A stretch of 6,773 nucleotides of DNA from Planctomycetota bacterium (GCA_021818605.1 JAKAUH010001119.1:1-6773), one strand, 5' to 3'; counted from the stretch's first letter, positions 1-6,000 are shown. Program-made: numbers and translations. Notes: generated by a model not told the origin, from the letters alone.

Positions 1-28
1 TGGATGATGTTGTGTGGTGGAGTTTGCG

Positions 29-34
29 TATAAT
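29..34 (+). promoter_or_regulatory. Candidate -10 promoter element, perfect TATAAT
   Basis: A perfect sigma-70-type TATAAT stands in an AT-richer stretch of an otherwise GC-rich sequence. No good -35 lies at 16-18 bases: TTGTGT at 10-15 is only 13 bases upstream. A TG at 25-26 is one base off the extended -10 position. If used, transcription would begin near 41 and read toward the gene at 354, leaving a leader of about 310 bases. Inference from motif only. Confidence 0.35.
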
Positions 35-40
35 GTAGAA

Positions 41-69
41 TGGGCCGCTGGAGGTGTTCATTCGGCCCA
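41..69 (+). other. Short hairpin just after the candidate -10 element
   Basis: TGGGCCG (41-47) and CGGCCCA (63-69) are perfect 7-bp inverted arms separated by 15 bases. The left arm begins seven bases after the TATAAT at 29-34, about where a transcript from it would start. The structure could be a 5' stabilising hairpin or an operator. It lacks a T-tract, so it is not a standard terminator. Confidence 0.35.
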
Positions 70-353
70 GGATTTGAGCAATCGGAAGGCAACGCCCGTT
101 GATTTCTTGGGCAGAATGTGGGAAACCGGCGTCGCCGAACCAATTCCTTGTCTGATTCGTCTATACCAGTAGAGCCCAATCGACCATAATCCTCACAAGC
201 GAGAACTGGCCCGGTCGGAAGCATACCTGAAGGGCGGGTGGATCGCGATGGCGGGAGAATTCAGACGGCTTGCGGGTCGGTCGGGCAAGAGTGAGATGCG
301 TGCCTCGAATTACTGACGGATCGCCTCTTTTTTTCCTACCGAAGGGGCACACC

Positions 354-596
354 ATGACCGCAAAAGTCGCAGAGACCCAGCTCTGGCAGCAGAACCTGGC
401 TTCGTTGATTCGCTCGGGTCTCTTTTCCAAGGCGTGCACGGGCGAGTCGCACGGCCTTTACACGGTGGTGGGCGTCTACGCCGATGAGACGTACTCGGCG
501 CCGCTGGCCAAGTACTCCGATTTGAGGCGCGCCAGGGATGCCGCCAATCTGGTGAACCGCATCGCCAAGATCCCGGGGTCGATCGAGTCGAATTGA
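354..596 (+). CDS. Small hypothetical protein, 80 residues
   Basis: I do not recognise this protein. I start it at the ATG at 354 and not at the in-frame upstream candidate at 270, because GAAGGGG (341-347) gives a ribosome binding site six bases before 354 and the protein-like composition begins there. The product is soluble, with no signal peptide or membrane segment. It starts with a probable helix (residues about 5-25, including WQQNLASLIRSGLF), then a strand-like stretch (GLYTVVGVYADETYS, about 36-50), then a charged helix (LRRARDAANLVNRIA). A small alpha/beta fold is a reasonable guess. It is followed after 35 bases by a strong hairpin (632-663), which suggests a monocistronic unit. Function unknown. 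The reading frame is fairly secure because of the ribosome binding site and the plausible amino-acid pattern. Confidence 0.65.
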   Translation: MTAKVAETQLWQQNLASLIRSGLFSKACTGESHGLYTVVGVYADETYSAPLAKYSDLRRARDAANLVNRIAKIPGSIESN

Positions 597-631
597 TCGC
601 GTGCCCGGGTCGACCTACCCGCTCGCTCACC

Positions 632-663
632 ATGGCCTCCCGCGGGATGCAGACGGAGGCCAT
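632..663 (+). terminator. 9-bp hairpin after the 80-residue gene, possible terminator
   Basis: ATGGCCTCC (632-640) and GGAGGCCAT (655-663) are perfect inverted arms with a 14-base loop. The stem begins 35 bases past the stop of the 354-596 gene and is followed by a T-rich but interrupted tail (TTGTTCGTTT from about 663). This fits an imperfect intrinsic terminator separating the small gene from the phosphoesterase at 720. It could also act in the leader of the downstream gene, since the right arm lies 57 bases before that start. Confidence 0.45.
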
Positions 664-719
664 TGTTCGTTTCGAAAGTGGAAGGACGGCCGGGGCCGGG
701 CAGGAGGCGGACCAGGGAC

Positions 720-2591
720 ATGGATGGAACCGCACGGAGGCGGCTGGGGTGGCTGCTGGTCATCCTGGCCACGATTGGGCGCGGCGAGGCCGCGCCGCGC
801 GACCGCATCGTCTCGCCGCGCGCGACGATGCGCGGCGCCGGGGTCCGGCTGAGCCGGATCTCCTCCGAGCGCGAGCTGACCGCGGTTGCGACGCGCGGTC
901 CCGAGGTGCTAGCGCGGTTGACCGGCTCGGAGCGCCGGGCGCTGGGCGAGGGTTATTGCCGGTTCGAAGTCGATCGGCCGGTCGTCGTCGACGTGGCCGC
1001 TCCGGCCGATGCGCCGCCGTTCTGGCTCGCCGACCGCGGCTTCGTCGCGACTGGACTCTCGCTGACGAACGACGACGCCACCTGGCGAATCTATCGACGC
1101 ACGTTCGACCGCGGACCGGTCGGGCTGGGGGTGAATGGACTGGACCTCGGGCCGACGGCACACTACGCGGTCTTCGTCCGATCGCTGGCGAACTCCGGAA
1201 CGGCGCCGACGAGGGATCGCGGCGCCCCGATCGTCAGACTTGCCGAGTCCTGCCGCCCGGACTGGCGAACGATGATCGCGCGGCCCGGTGTGAGCGCCGC
1301 ATTCGACGCGTACCGCCCATTCGCCGAGATTCCCGCCGAGCTGCTGGGTGCGATTCTGCTCCAGCCGTCCCACGCGGCCCGGCACTCGACCCGGCTGGCG
1401 ACCGGCCGGGTCTGGAAGACGCATGTGGTCTCGAGTCCGACGCCCGACCAGGTGGCGATCGCCTTCGGAGCCGACGCGGGCCGCGAGCTGGTGTTCACCT
1501 GGCGGACATCCGACGACGTCGTGGCGTCGGCGGTGAGAATCGCCCCGGCCGCTGACAGCGAAAGCCGAGCACCGGATCCCCGAATGATCCGCGTGATGAC
1601 CGGCGATTCGTCGGTGGTCGAGGTGGCGAACGTCCTGAACGACCCGGTCATCCGCCGCCACCGGGTCGCGGTCAGCGGGCTCGCGCCGGGCCGGTCGTAT
1701 GTTTATTCGCTTGGGGACGGGACGGATGGCGGCTGGACCGACTGGCGGACCATCAGGACCGCGCCCGGGTCGGATCGGGTCGTGCGGTTCCTTTACCTGG
1801 GCGACGCCCAGACGGGACTTGAAGGGTGGGGGCGCCTGCTCGCGGCCGCCGCCCGGCCGCCGCGCGCGGTGGATTTCCTCATCCTGGCGGGCGACCTGGT
1901 CGACCGGGGCAACGAGCGCACCAACTGGGATCACTTCTTCCTGCGCGCCGCGGGCGTGTTCGACCGCCTGCCGTTGATGCCGTGCGTTGGCAATCACGAG
2001 TACCTGGACGTCGGCCCCCGGCTGTATCGCGCGAATTTCGCGCTGCCGCCCGATGGCCCGCCCGGGATCGACGCGGGACTGGTCTACTCGTTCGAGGCGG
2101 GCGATGCGTTTTTCGCGGTGCTCGACAGCACGCTCGCCGTCTGGGATCCGGTGATGGCCCGCCGCCAGGCGGAGTGGCTCGACCGCGCTCTCGATCACAC
2201 GCGGGCCCGCTGGAAGATCGCCGTTTTTCACCACCCGGTGTATCCGTCGCACCCCTGGCGCGACATGCCCGCGCTGCGCGAGCACTGGGTCCCGGTCTTC
2301 GACCGCCATCATGTCGACCTGGTGCTCCAGGGACACGACCACTCCTACCAGAGAACGCATCCGCTGCACAATCATCGCCGTGCCTCGGACCCGGCGGAAG
2401 GCACCATCTACCTGATCGCCGTGTCGGGAGACAAGTACGTTGAGGGCGTCGAGCGCGATGTCGTGGCGAAGGCGATATCCAGGGTGTCGACCTATCAGAC
2501 GATCGAGATCGACCCGCGCTCACGGCGGTTGACGTATGAGGCTCGCGAGGCCGACGGCCGGCTGGTCGATGCTTTTACCATCCGGAAATGA
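720..2591 (+). CDS. Secreted purple-acid-phosphatase-like metallophosphoesterase, 623 residues
   Basis: A calcineurin-like, dinuclear-metal phosphoesterase that probably hydrolyses phosphate esters outside the cytoplasm. Residues 1-25 form a signal peptide (arginine-rich start, hydrophobic LGWLLVILATIG, then a GEAA cleavage region). Residues about 30-230 are an unassigned, partly beta-rich region. About 240-350 resemble the fibronectin-like N-domain of purple acid phosphatases. The catalytic domain runs from about 355 to the end with all five blocks: GDAQ (D362), GDLVD (D392), GNHE (N425, H426), FHHP (H504) and GHDHSY (H539, H541). The tyrosine of the GDxxY block, which gives true purple acid phosphatases their colour, is D395 here, so 'purple' should not be assumed. 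The ATG at 720 is preferred over an in-frame TTG at 663 because it starts the signal peptide; AGGAGG lies at 702-707, with a long 12-base spacer. The gene stands alone; the transposase relic lies directly after its stop. Substrate cannot be read from sequence. Confidence 0.9.
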   Translation: MDGTARRRLGWLLVILATIGRGEAAPRDRIVSPRATMRGAGVRLSRISSERELTAVATRGPEVLARLTGSERRALGEGYCRFEVDRPVVVDVAAPADAPPFWLADRGFVATGLSLTNDDATWRIYRRTFDRGPVGLGVNGLDLGPTAHYAVFVRSLANSGTAPTRDRGAPIVRLAESCRPDWRTMIARPGVSAAFDAYRPFAEIPAELLGAILLQPSHAARHSTRLATGRVWKTHVVSSPTPDQVAIAFGADAGRELVFTWRTSDDVVASAVRIAPAADSESRAPDPRMIRVMTGDSSVVEVANVLNDPVIRRHRVAVSGLAPGRSYVYSLGDGTDGGWTDWRTIRTAPGSDRVVRFLYLGDAQTGLEGWGRLLAAAARPPRAVDFLILAGDLVDRGNERTNWDHFFLRAAGVFDRLPLMPCVGNHEYLDVGPRLYRANFALPPDGPPGIDAGLVYSFEAGDAFFAVLDSTLAVWDPVMARRQAEWLDRALDHTRARWKIAVFHHPVYPSHPWRDMPALREHWVPVFDRHHVDLVLQGHDHSYQRTHPLHNHRRASDPAEGTIYLIAVSGDKYVEGVERDVVAKAISRVSTYQTIEIDPRSRRLTYEAREADGRLVDAFTIRK

Positions 2592-2594
2592 TCG

Positions 2595-2880
2595 TGACGG
2601 CCAAAGTTGTAACTGGACTTGCTGAAGAAGCTTGCGGCCCGATCAATCCACCAATCCTTCGAGGAGCGGTCCGTCTTCCGGGCCCGCCGCGCGTTGCGGT
2701 TTCAGTCGGCGCCGTTATGCCGCTCCACGAACGCCGTGTTGACCGTGCGGCTGACCGCCGAGGCTTCCAACGCCGCCGCCACCGTCGCCGCGGTGCCGAA
2801 GATCACCCGTGTCTCCACCGCCGCCACCCGACCCTTCTTCCGCGTCCGGTGCACCGTGGCACACCTGCTGGTGGCGTGGG
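2595..2880 (-). pseudogene. Decayed IS1-type transposase, C-terminal fragment
   Basis: Read on the minus strand, this stretch gives the C-terminal end of an IS1-family DDE transposase: RKKGRVAAVETRVIFGT, an alanine-rich link, AVSRTVNTAFVERHNGAD, an in-frame TGA (2702-2704), then NRNARRARKTDRSSKDWW and finally SYNFGR. From memory of the family, intact homologues read roughly FVERxNgtDRNRNARkxRKTyrFSKDW and end at a YNFCW motif. The stop therefore looks like a CGA-to-TGA change at the Arg after Asp. The FVERxN segment carries the catalytic glutamate. The N-terminal part, with the first catalytic aspartates, is absent: nothing recognisable precedes about 2880, and a real gene ends at 2959. The YNFCW and VHEA-type positions are also degraded (GR for CW, WIDR for VHEA), so the fragment is old and inactive. 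No terminal inverted repeats or target duplication could be identified. It lies in the gap between two convergent genes. Confidence 0.75.
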
Positions 2881-2958
2881 GGCCGCGGATTGATGGATGG
2901 CGTCGACCCGGTCTTGAGGAAGCGCTGCTGGCGCGGCCTGGCACCACCACAGCGGCGG

Positions 2959-3150
2959 TCACACCTGGGTATTGATCACCAGCAACACAGCCGTGGCGCC
3001 GATCAGGATTCCCATGATCCAGAGGCACAGGCGGAACGAATGCCCCCAGATCCGTCGCCAGGATTCGTGCCGCGAGGCCGAGTAGACCAAGCTGATCGCG
3101 ACGACCAGAGGGATGGTCAGCCAGTAGATCTGGACGGGTGAAAGCGTCAT
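2959..3150 (-). CDS. Small two-helix membrane protein, 63 residues
   Basis: A hydrophobic small protein with two predicted transmembrane helices, residues about 8-24 (IYWLTIPLVVAISLVYS) and 41-60 (ILIGATAVLLVI core). They are joined by a basic, aromatic loop (RHESWRRIWGHSFR). By the positive-inside rule the loop should be cytoplasmic and both ends outside. Its ATG overlaps the stop of the upstream membrane-protein gene as ATGA (3150-3147), and GGAGGG (3162-3157) lies six bases upstream, inside the end of that gene. This predicts translational coupling and suggests the two products work together in the membrane. I do not recognise a named family. The frame is supported by the overlap, the ribosome binding site and the clear two-helix pattern. 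Confidence 0.8.
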   Translation of the reverse strand: MTLSPVQIYWLTIPLVVAISLVYSASRHESWRRIWGHSFRLCLWIMGILIGATAVLLVINTQV

Positions 3151-3692
3151 GCGGAGCCCTCCGCCGGAATGCCGCCGGACGGGACCGCCGGTTCGACCGG
3201 ACGCTCGGCGACCGGCTCCTCAACCTCCAGGTAGGCCGGACCTTCGTAGGCGTCATAGATCGCAAGGATGTTGAGCAGCCCCGCGATGCACGTGTAAATC
3301 GAGCCGATCTCGACGAGCTTGTTCAGCCGGGAATTGAGAGCGTTCAGGACGTTCTGCGACGGCTCGGCCAGGATTCCGCCGAGGATCGGCTGGAATCCAA
3401 AGTAATGAAGCGTCCCCTGGATGAGGGCGGGCAGCGAGGCCAGGCCGACGAAGAACTGGCCCAGGTAGTACAGGCAGAACTTCTCGGGATTACTGAGCGG
3501 GTTAACCCATCGCCAGTAGACGATCTTGCCCTCGCCCATCACCATGCCGATGGTGTACAGGCCCAGGATACAGACCGCGTACAGGATACCCTTCCCGGTC
3601 CGCCCCTGATAAAAATGCCCGAGTCCTGGCACGGCCCATGCCAGCAACGCCGCAAGTGACGGGTTGCGCAGATTCACGGTCGGCTCGCTCAT
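3147..3692 (-). CDS. DUF6677-type integral membrane protein, 181 residues
   Basis: A polytopic membrane protein of unknown function, resembling the planctomycete family I recall as DUF6677 (name from memory). The first helix pair carries a TM2-domain-like motif, PGLGHFYQGRTGKG (residues about 22-35). Hydrophobic segments lie near 12-28, 34-53, 73-95 and 128-146. Conserved-looking soluble pieces are YWRWVNPLSNPEKF (59-72) and the IYDAYEGPAY end (145-154), followed by an acidic, proline-rich tail. The ORF is open to 3971, but the upstream part is arginine- and serine-rich, and MSEPTVNLRNPSLAALLAW is the natural N-terminus, so I start at 3692. The best ribosome binding site, AGGAG (3710-3706), is 13 bases away, which is long. 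It is the first gene of a two-gene operon with the 63-residue protein and is divergent from rsmE. Its role is unknown; envelope function is only a guess. Confidence 0.85.
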   Translation of the reverse strand: MSEPTVNLRNPSLAALLAWAVPGLGHFYQGRTGKGILYAVCILGLYTIGMVMGEGKIVYWRWVNPLSNPEKFCLYYLGQFFVGLASLPALIQGTLHYFGFQPILGGILAEPSQNVLNALNSRLNKLVEIGSIYTCIAGLLNILAIYDAYEGPAYLEVEEPVAERPVEPAVPSGGIPAEGSA

Positions 3693-3889
3693 CGCCCGGT
3701 TGCTGCTCCTGTCCTGGGCGTCCGGCGTCGGCCAGGCCGCGCCGTCGGGATGGATCCTCGCGACTCTTACGATGCTAGCAGAAGCCTGGGCGACCCGCCA
3801 CCCCGACCGTTGGACCGCCAGGTTCGCCGGCCGGCCCAACGATCGGATAAGATGAGACGACAGCCTCGACCCGCTCCCGGAGCAGCGCC

Positions 3890-4603
3890 TTGGCCGACCG
3901 TTTCTTTTGCCCCGATCCGCCACGAGAGGGGCGATATCACCTGCCGACGGAGGAAGCCCGACACCTGACACGTGTCTGCCGACGCGCGACAGGCGACCGG
4001 GTCGAGATCTTCGACGGCCTGGGGTTTGCCACGGCTGCCCTGATCATCGAGGCGCGGGGGGAATCGGTGGTGCTCCAGGCGGAGGGCGAACCGCTGCCGG
4101 GCGCCGAGCCGACGTTCCGCGTGACCCTGGCGACGGCCGTCCCCAAGGGGGACCGGTTCGATTGGATCGTCGAGAAGGCCACGGAACTCGGCGTCGAGCG
4201 GCTGATTCCGGTCGTCGCCGAGCGCTCGGTTGTGATCCCGCGCGACTCGAAACTCGACCGGCTGAGGCGTTCGATCGTCGAGGCCGCCAAGCAGTGCCGC
4301 CGGTCCCGGCTGATGGATCTCGCTCCGCCGATGGAATGGAACCGGATGCTCGATTCGTTCGCGGACTTGCCGAGGTTCCTGGCCGATCCGGCCGGACTGG
4401 CACCGTCCGATTGGCCGTCTCTGCCCCGCGGTCGCGAGGTTGTTCTGGCTGTCGGACCGGAGGGGGGATTCACCCCGGAAGAGGTCGAGCAGGCCGCTGC
4501 GGCTGGGTGGGTTTCGATCCTGTTGGGCTGTCATACATTACGCATCGAGACCGCGGGCCTGGCAGGCCGCGCGGAGCTCCTCTGCAGGCATCAGGAGGAA
4601 TAA
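3890..4603 (+). CDS. rsmE: 16S rRNA (uracil1498-N3)-methyltransferase RsmE
   Basis: A SPOUT-class methyltransferase that uses S-adenosylmethionine to methylate N3 of U1498 in helix 44 of 16S rRNA, in the assembled 30S subunit. The 237-residue length is normal for RsmE. Residues 1 to about 70 form the PUA-like RNA-binding domain (RFFCP start, YHLPTEEARHLTRVCR, GDRVEIFDG). The SPOUT domain follows, with the family block KGDRFDWIVEKATELGVERL (86-105), an IPVVAERS segment, the cofactor-loop motif GPEGGF (189-194) and the knot motif LGCHTLRIETA (212-222), all intact. The start is a TTG at 3890 with GGAG (3879-3882) seven bases upstream; RsmE proteins typically begin just before RFF, which fits. 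The next gene begins two bases after its stop, and that gene's AGGAGG lies inside the end of rsmE, so the two are probably cotranscribed. Divergent from the DUF6677-type gene. Confidence 0.95.
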   Translation: MADRFFCPDPPREGRYHLPTEEARHLTRVCRRATGDRVEIFDGLGFATAALIIEARGESVVLQAEGEPLPGAEPTFRVTLATAVPKGDRFDWIVEKATELGVERLIPVVAERSVVIPRDSKLDRLRRSIVEAAKQCRRSRLMDLAPPMEWNRMLDSFADLPRFLADPAGLAPSDWPSLPRGREVVLAVGPEGGFTPEEVEQAAAAGWVSILLGCHTLRIETAGLAGRAELLCRHQEE

Positions 4604-4605
4604 GG

Positions 4606-5067
4606 ATGATGGACTACCTGGAAGCGTCCAAGATGCTGGCTGTTGGGCTGACGGCGGGGGTCCTCAGCGGCCTCTTCGGGGTCGGCGGCGGGCTGGTGAT
4701 CGTCCCGGCGCTCATCATCCTTTTCGGCTTCCCGCCGTCCACGGCGACGGGTACGTCGCTCTTCGTGATCCTTTTCCCAACGGGCCTGCTCGGCGTGCTG
4801 CAATACTGGAACAGGGGGAACATCCGCCCGATGGCGGGTCTCTGGATCGCGCTGGGGTTGTTCCTGGGCGCGTTCGTGGGCGCCCGATTCGCGCAGCGGC
4901 TGCCTTCCGCAACAATGCAGCGGCTCTACGCCATTTTCATGCTGAGCGTCGCGGTGTACTTCCTGCTGGTCCCGCCGCGGTCGTCGACCGGCCGCGCCCA
5001 GATCGAGGCCAGGCCCGTCCCACCCGAGGCGGCCGGCGGTTCGTCCGGGACTCACGTCGTCCACTGA
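4606..5067 (+). CDS. Half-length TauE/SafE-family membrane permease, 153 residues
   Basis: A member of the sulfite exporter TauE/SafE family (Pfam PF01925), integral membrane carriers linked to export or uptake of sulfonates, sulfite and other anions. The signature GVLSGLFGVGGGLVIVPAL (18-36) followed by FGFPP and ATGTSL (47-52) is clear. Four hydrophobic segments are visible: about 11-40 (possibly a re-entrant pair), 50-66, 76-95 and 106-122. Full-length members usually have about 250 residues in two repeats; this has one repeat plus a hydrophilic, proline-rich tail (124-153). Single-repeat versions exist in the family and presumably work as dimers. AGGAGG (4593-4598) is seven bases before the ATG, with a second in-frame ATG directly following. 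Its stop overlaps the end of the convergent VOC gene by 16 bp. The substrate is not evident, and no sulfur gene is nearby. Confidence 0.85.
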   Translation: MMDYLEASKMLAVGLTAGVLSGLFGVGGGLVIVPALIILFGFPPSTATGTSLFVILFPTGLLGVLQYWNRGNIRPMAGLWIALGLFLGAFVGARFAQRLPSATMQRLYAIFMLSVAVYFLLVPPRSSTGRAQIEARPVPPEAAGGSSGTHVVH

Positions 5068-5465
5068 CCTCCGGACTTGTCCTGGTAGATGGACCAGACG
5101 TAGCCGTCGGGGTCCTTCAGAGCGAATTCGCGCCAGCCCCATTGCTGGTCGGCGGGCTCGCCCGAGACGCTCAAAAGCGCGCCGGCCTCGAGGCAATGAT
5201 CGTAGAAGGCGTCGACGTCCGGGACCTGGATCTGAAGGTGGATTCCGACGCCGACCCGGGTATCGGCGAACTCCTGCGCATGCGGCTCCTGGGGGTGGAG
5301 CATCAGGGTGAAGTCGCCGATGCGAAGGATCGCCAGCGAGTACGGGGCGTTCTCGTGCTCGGCATGAATCTGGATGATTTCGGCGCCGACGACCTCGTTG
5401 TAGAACTCCATCGACTTGCGTACGTCCGTGACGTACAGGAAGACGCTCGTGACACGCGTCGTCAT
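5052..5465 (-). CDS. VOC-superfamily (glyoxalase/bleomycin-resistance fold) protein, 137 residues
   Basis: A single-domain protein with two beta-alpha-beta-beta-beta modules, as in glyoxalase I, bleomycin-resistance proteins and extradiol dioxygenases. Module one is TSVFLYVTDVRKSMEFYNEVVG through IGDFTLMLHP (6-58). Module two is GVGIHLQIQVPDVDAFYDHCLEAGA through FALKDPDGYVWSIYQ (72-128). The usual metal-binding positions are mostly not conserved: the first-strand position is S7 where many members have His, and the DPDGNxxE glutamate is S125. H76 in IHLQI is present. This argues against a glyoxalase I-type metal site and toward binding or an untypical activity. The ATG at 5465 has AGGAGGG (5480-5474) eight bases upstream; the frame stays open far upstream but loses protein character. 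The 3' end overlaps the TauE/SafE gene by 16 bp tail-to-tail. The natural ligand is unknown. Confidence 0.9.
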   Translation of the reverse strand: MTTRVTSVFLYVTDVRKSMEFYNEVVGAEIIQIHAEHENAPYSLAILRIGDFTLMLHPQEPHAQEFADTRVGVGIHLQIQVPDVDAFYDHCLEAGALLSVSGEPADQQWGWREFALKDPDGYVWSIYQDKSGGQWTT

Positions 5466-5567
5466 TCCACCAACCCTCCTGTTCGACCGTCGGCAAAGGC
5501 CGGCGGCCCGAGCCGGGAGCCGGCGCTGCGTAGCCGCTTCGACCGGCGCCGCGGTAAACCGGGCTGT

Positions 5568-5585
5568 GCGCACATCCATGTGCGC
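5568..5585. promoter_or_regulatory. 18-bp palindrome GCGCACAT-CC-ATGTGCGC, possible operator
   Basis: Two perfect 8-bp arms flank a 2-base centre. A 2-base loop is poor for an RNA hairpin but normal for the binding site of a dimeric regulator. It lies about 100 bases upstream of the VOC start, between that gene and its weak promoter candidate at 5654-5682. If real, it would most simply control the VOC gene. No regulator gene is adjacent. The call is based on symmetry alone. Confidence 0.4.
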
Positions 5586-5777
5586 GAGCCGAGGCCGCAC
5601 CCTCCCGGCCGGTTCGCGCCGTCGCAGCCGGCGCGAGCGATCGGCTTTCCGGGAGATTAACCCGAAGCGCGCATCCTGACAACGGTAACCCCGGCGGACG
5701 GTCCGATCGTCCCAGGCCCGACGACCGGCGACGTCGACCCGGCGGCTCGGGAGCTCGGGCAGAATCGCCGGACCGAA

Positions 5778-5807
5778 TTGCATCTGGCAGGTTGTGCGCG
5801 ATATGAT
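5778..5807 (+). promoter_or_regulatory. Candidate sigma-70-type promoter for the STAS gene
   Basis: TTGCAT (5778-5783), an 18-base spacer, then TATGAT (5802-5807). The -10 matches five of six consensus bases; the -35 matches only in its TTG. A transcript would start near 5814 and carry a leader of about 185 bases to the ATG at 6001, including the GC hairpin at 5861-5886. Confidence 0.35.
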
Positions 5808-6000
5808 GGCAGCGATCCCGATCCGTGTGTCCAACCGGCCTTCCGCGCTCTGGGGCGAAGGCCGCCGGGCCTGCCGGGTCGGCGGCAACCGAGGAAATGA
5901 AATGCACTCCCCCGATTCCCGCGTTCCGACCGCGGGGCTCGGGTCCCTGGCGGCGTCCCGAGTCTGCAACGGCCGGCCCGGCGGAGGTATACGCGACGTC

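Larger units (their letters stand above)
1..353. other. Intergenic region, AT-richer than the rest, no convincing gene
   Basis: No reading frame here looks like a protein. The minus-strand frames that cross it are arginine- and proline-rich, run through the start of the next gene and match nothing I recognise. The first 200 bases are visibly less GC-rich than the rest of the window. They contain a perfect TATAAT (29-34) and a short hairpin (41-69), listed separately. A run of seven T (328-334) lies just before the ribosome binding site of the next gene, but I see no strong stem directly in front of it, so I do not call it a terminator. The stretch is probably the leader or promoter region of the 354-596 gene. 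Confidence 0.5.
5466..6000. other. Intergenic region between divergent VOC and STAS genes
   Basis: About 535 bases with no convincing gene. Open frames crossing it are arginine-rich shadows, although the STAS frame is open back to 5794 (see that gene). Contents: an 18-bp palindrome at 5568-5585; a weak minus-strand promoter candidate for the VOC gene (TTGTCA as the complement of 5677-5682, 17 bases, then TAATCT as the complement of 5654-5659); a plus-strand candidate at 5778-5807; and a 6-bp all-GC hairpin, GCCGCC (5861-5866) with GGCGGC (5881-5886). It probably holds the control regions of both flanking genes. Confidence 0.5.

Noticed and set aside
328..334. Run of seven T as an intrinsic terminator
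   Set aside because: No stable stem lies directly upstream, and the run falls just before a good ribosome binding site and start codon.
663..719. TTG start for the phosphoesterase, adding 19 residues
   Set aside because: The purine motif (655-659) is only three bases from it, and the extension would bury the signal peptide behind a hydrophilic arginine-rich stretch.
909..2375. 488-codon minus-strand open frame opposite the phosphoesterase
   Set aside because: Antisense shadow: the plus-strand frame holds all phosphoesterase motifs and a signal peptide, while this one has no recognisable domain and a low-complexity charged composition.
3693..3971. Upstream extension of the DUF6677-type protein to 3971
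   Set aside because: The added 93 residues are arginine- and serine-rich and run antisense into rsmE; the membrane protein has a natural start at 3692.
4591..5907. 438-codon open frame on the minus strand covering the permease and VOC genes
   Set aside because: Arginine- and proline-rich composition, no domain, and it overlaps two clearly recognisable genes in other frames. It is an effect of high GC content.
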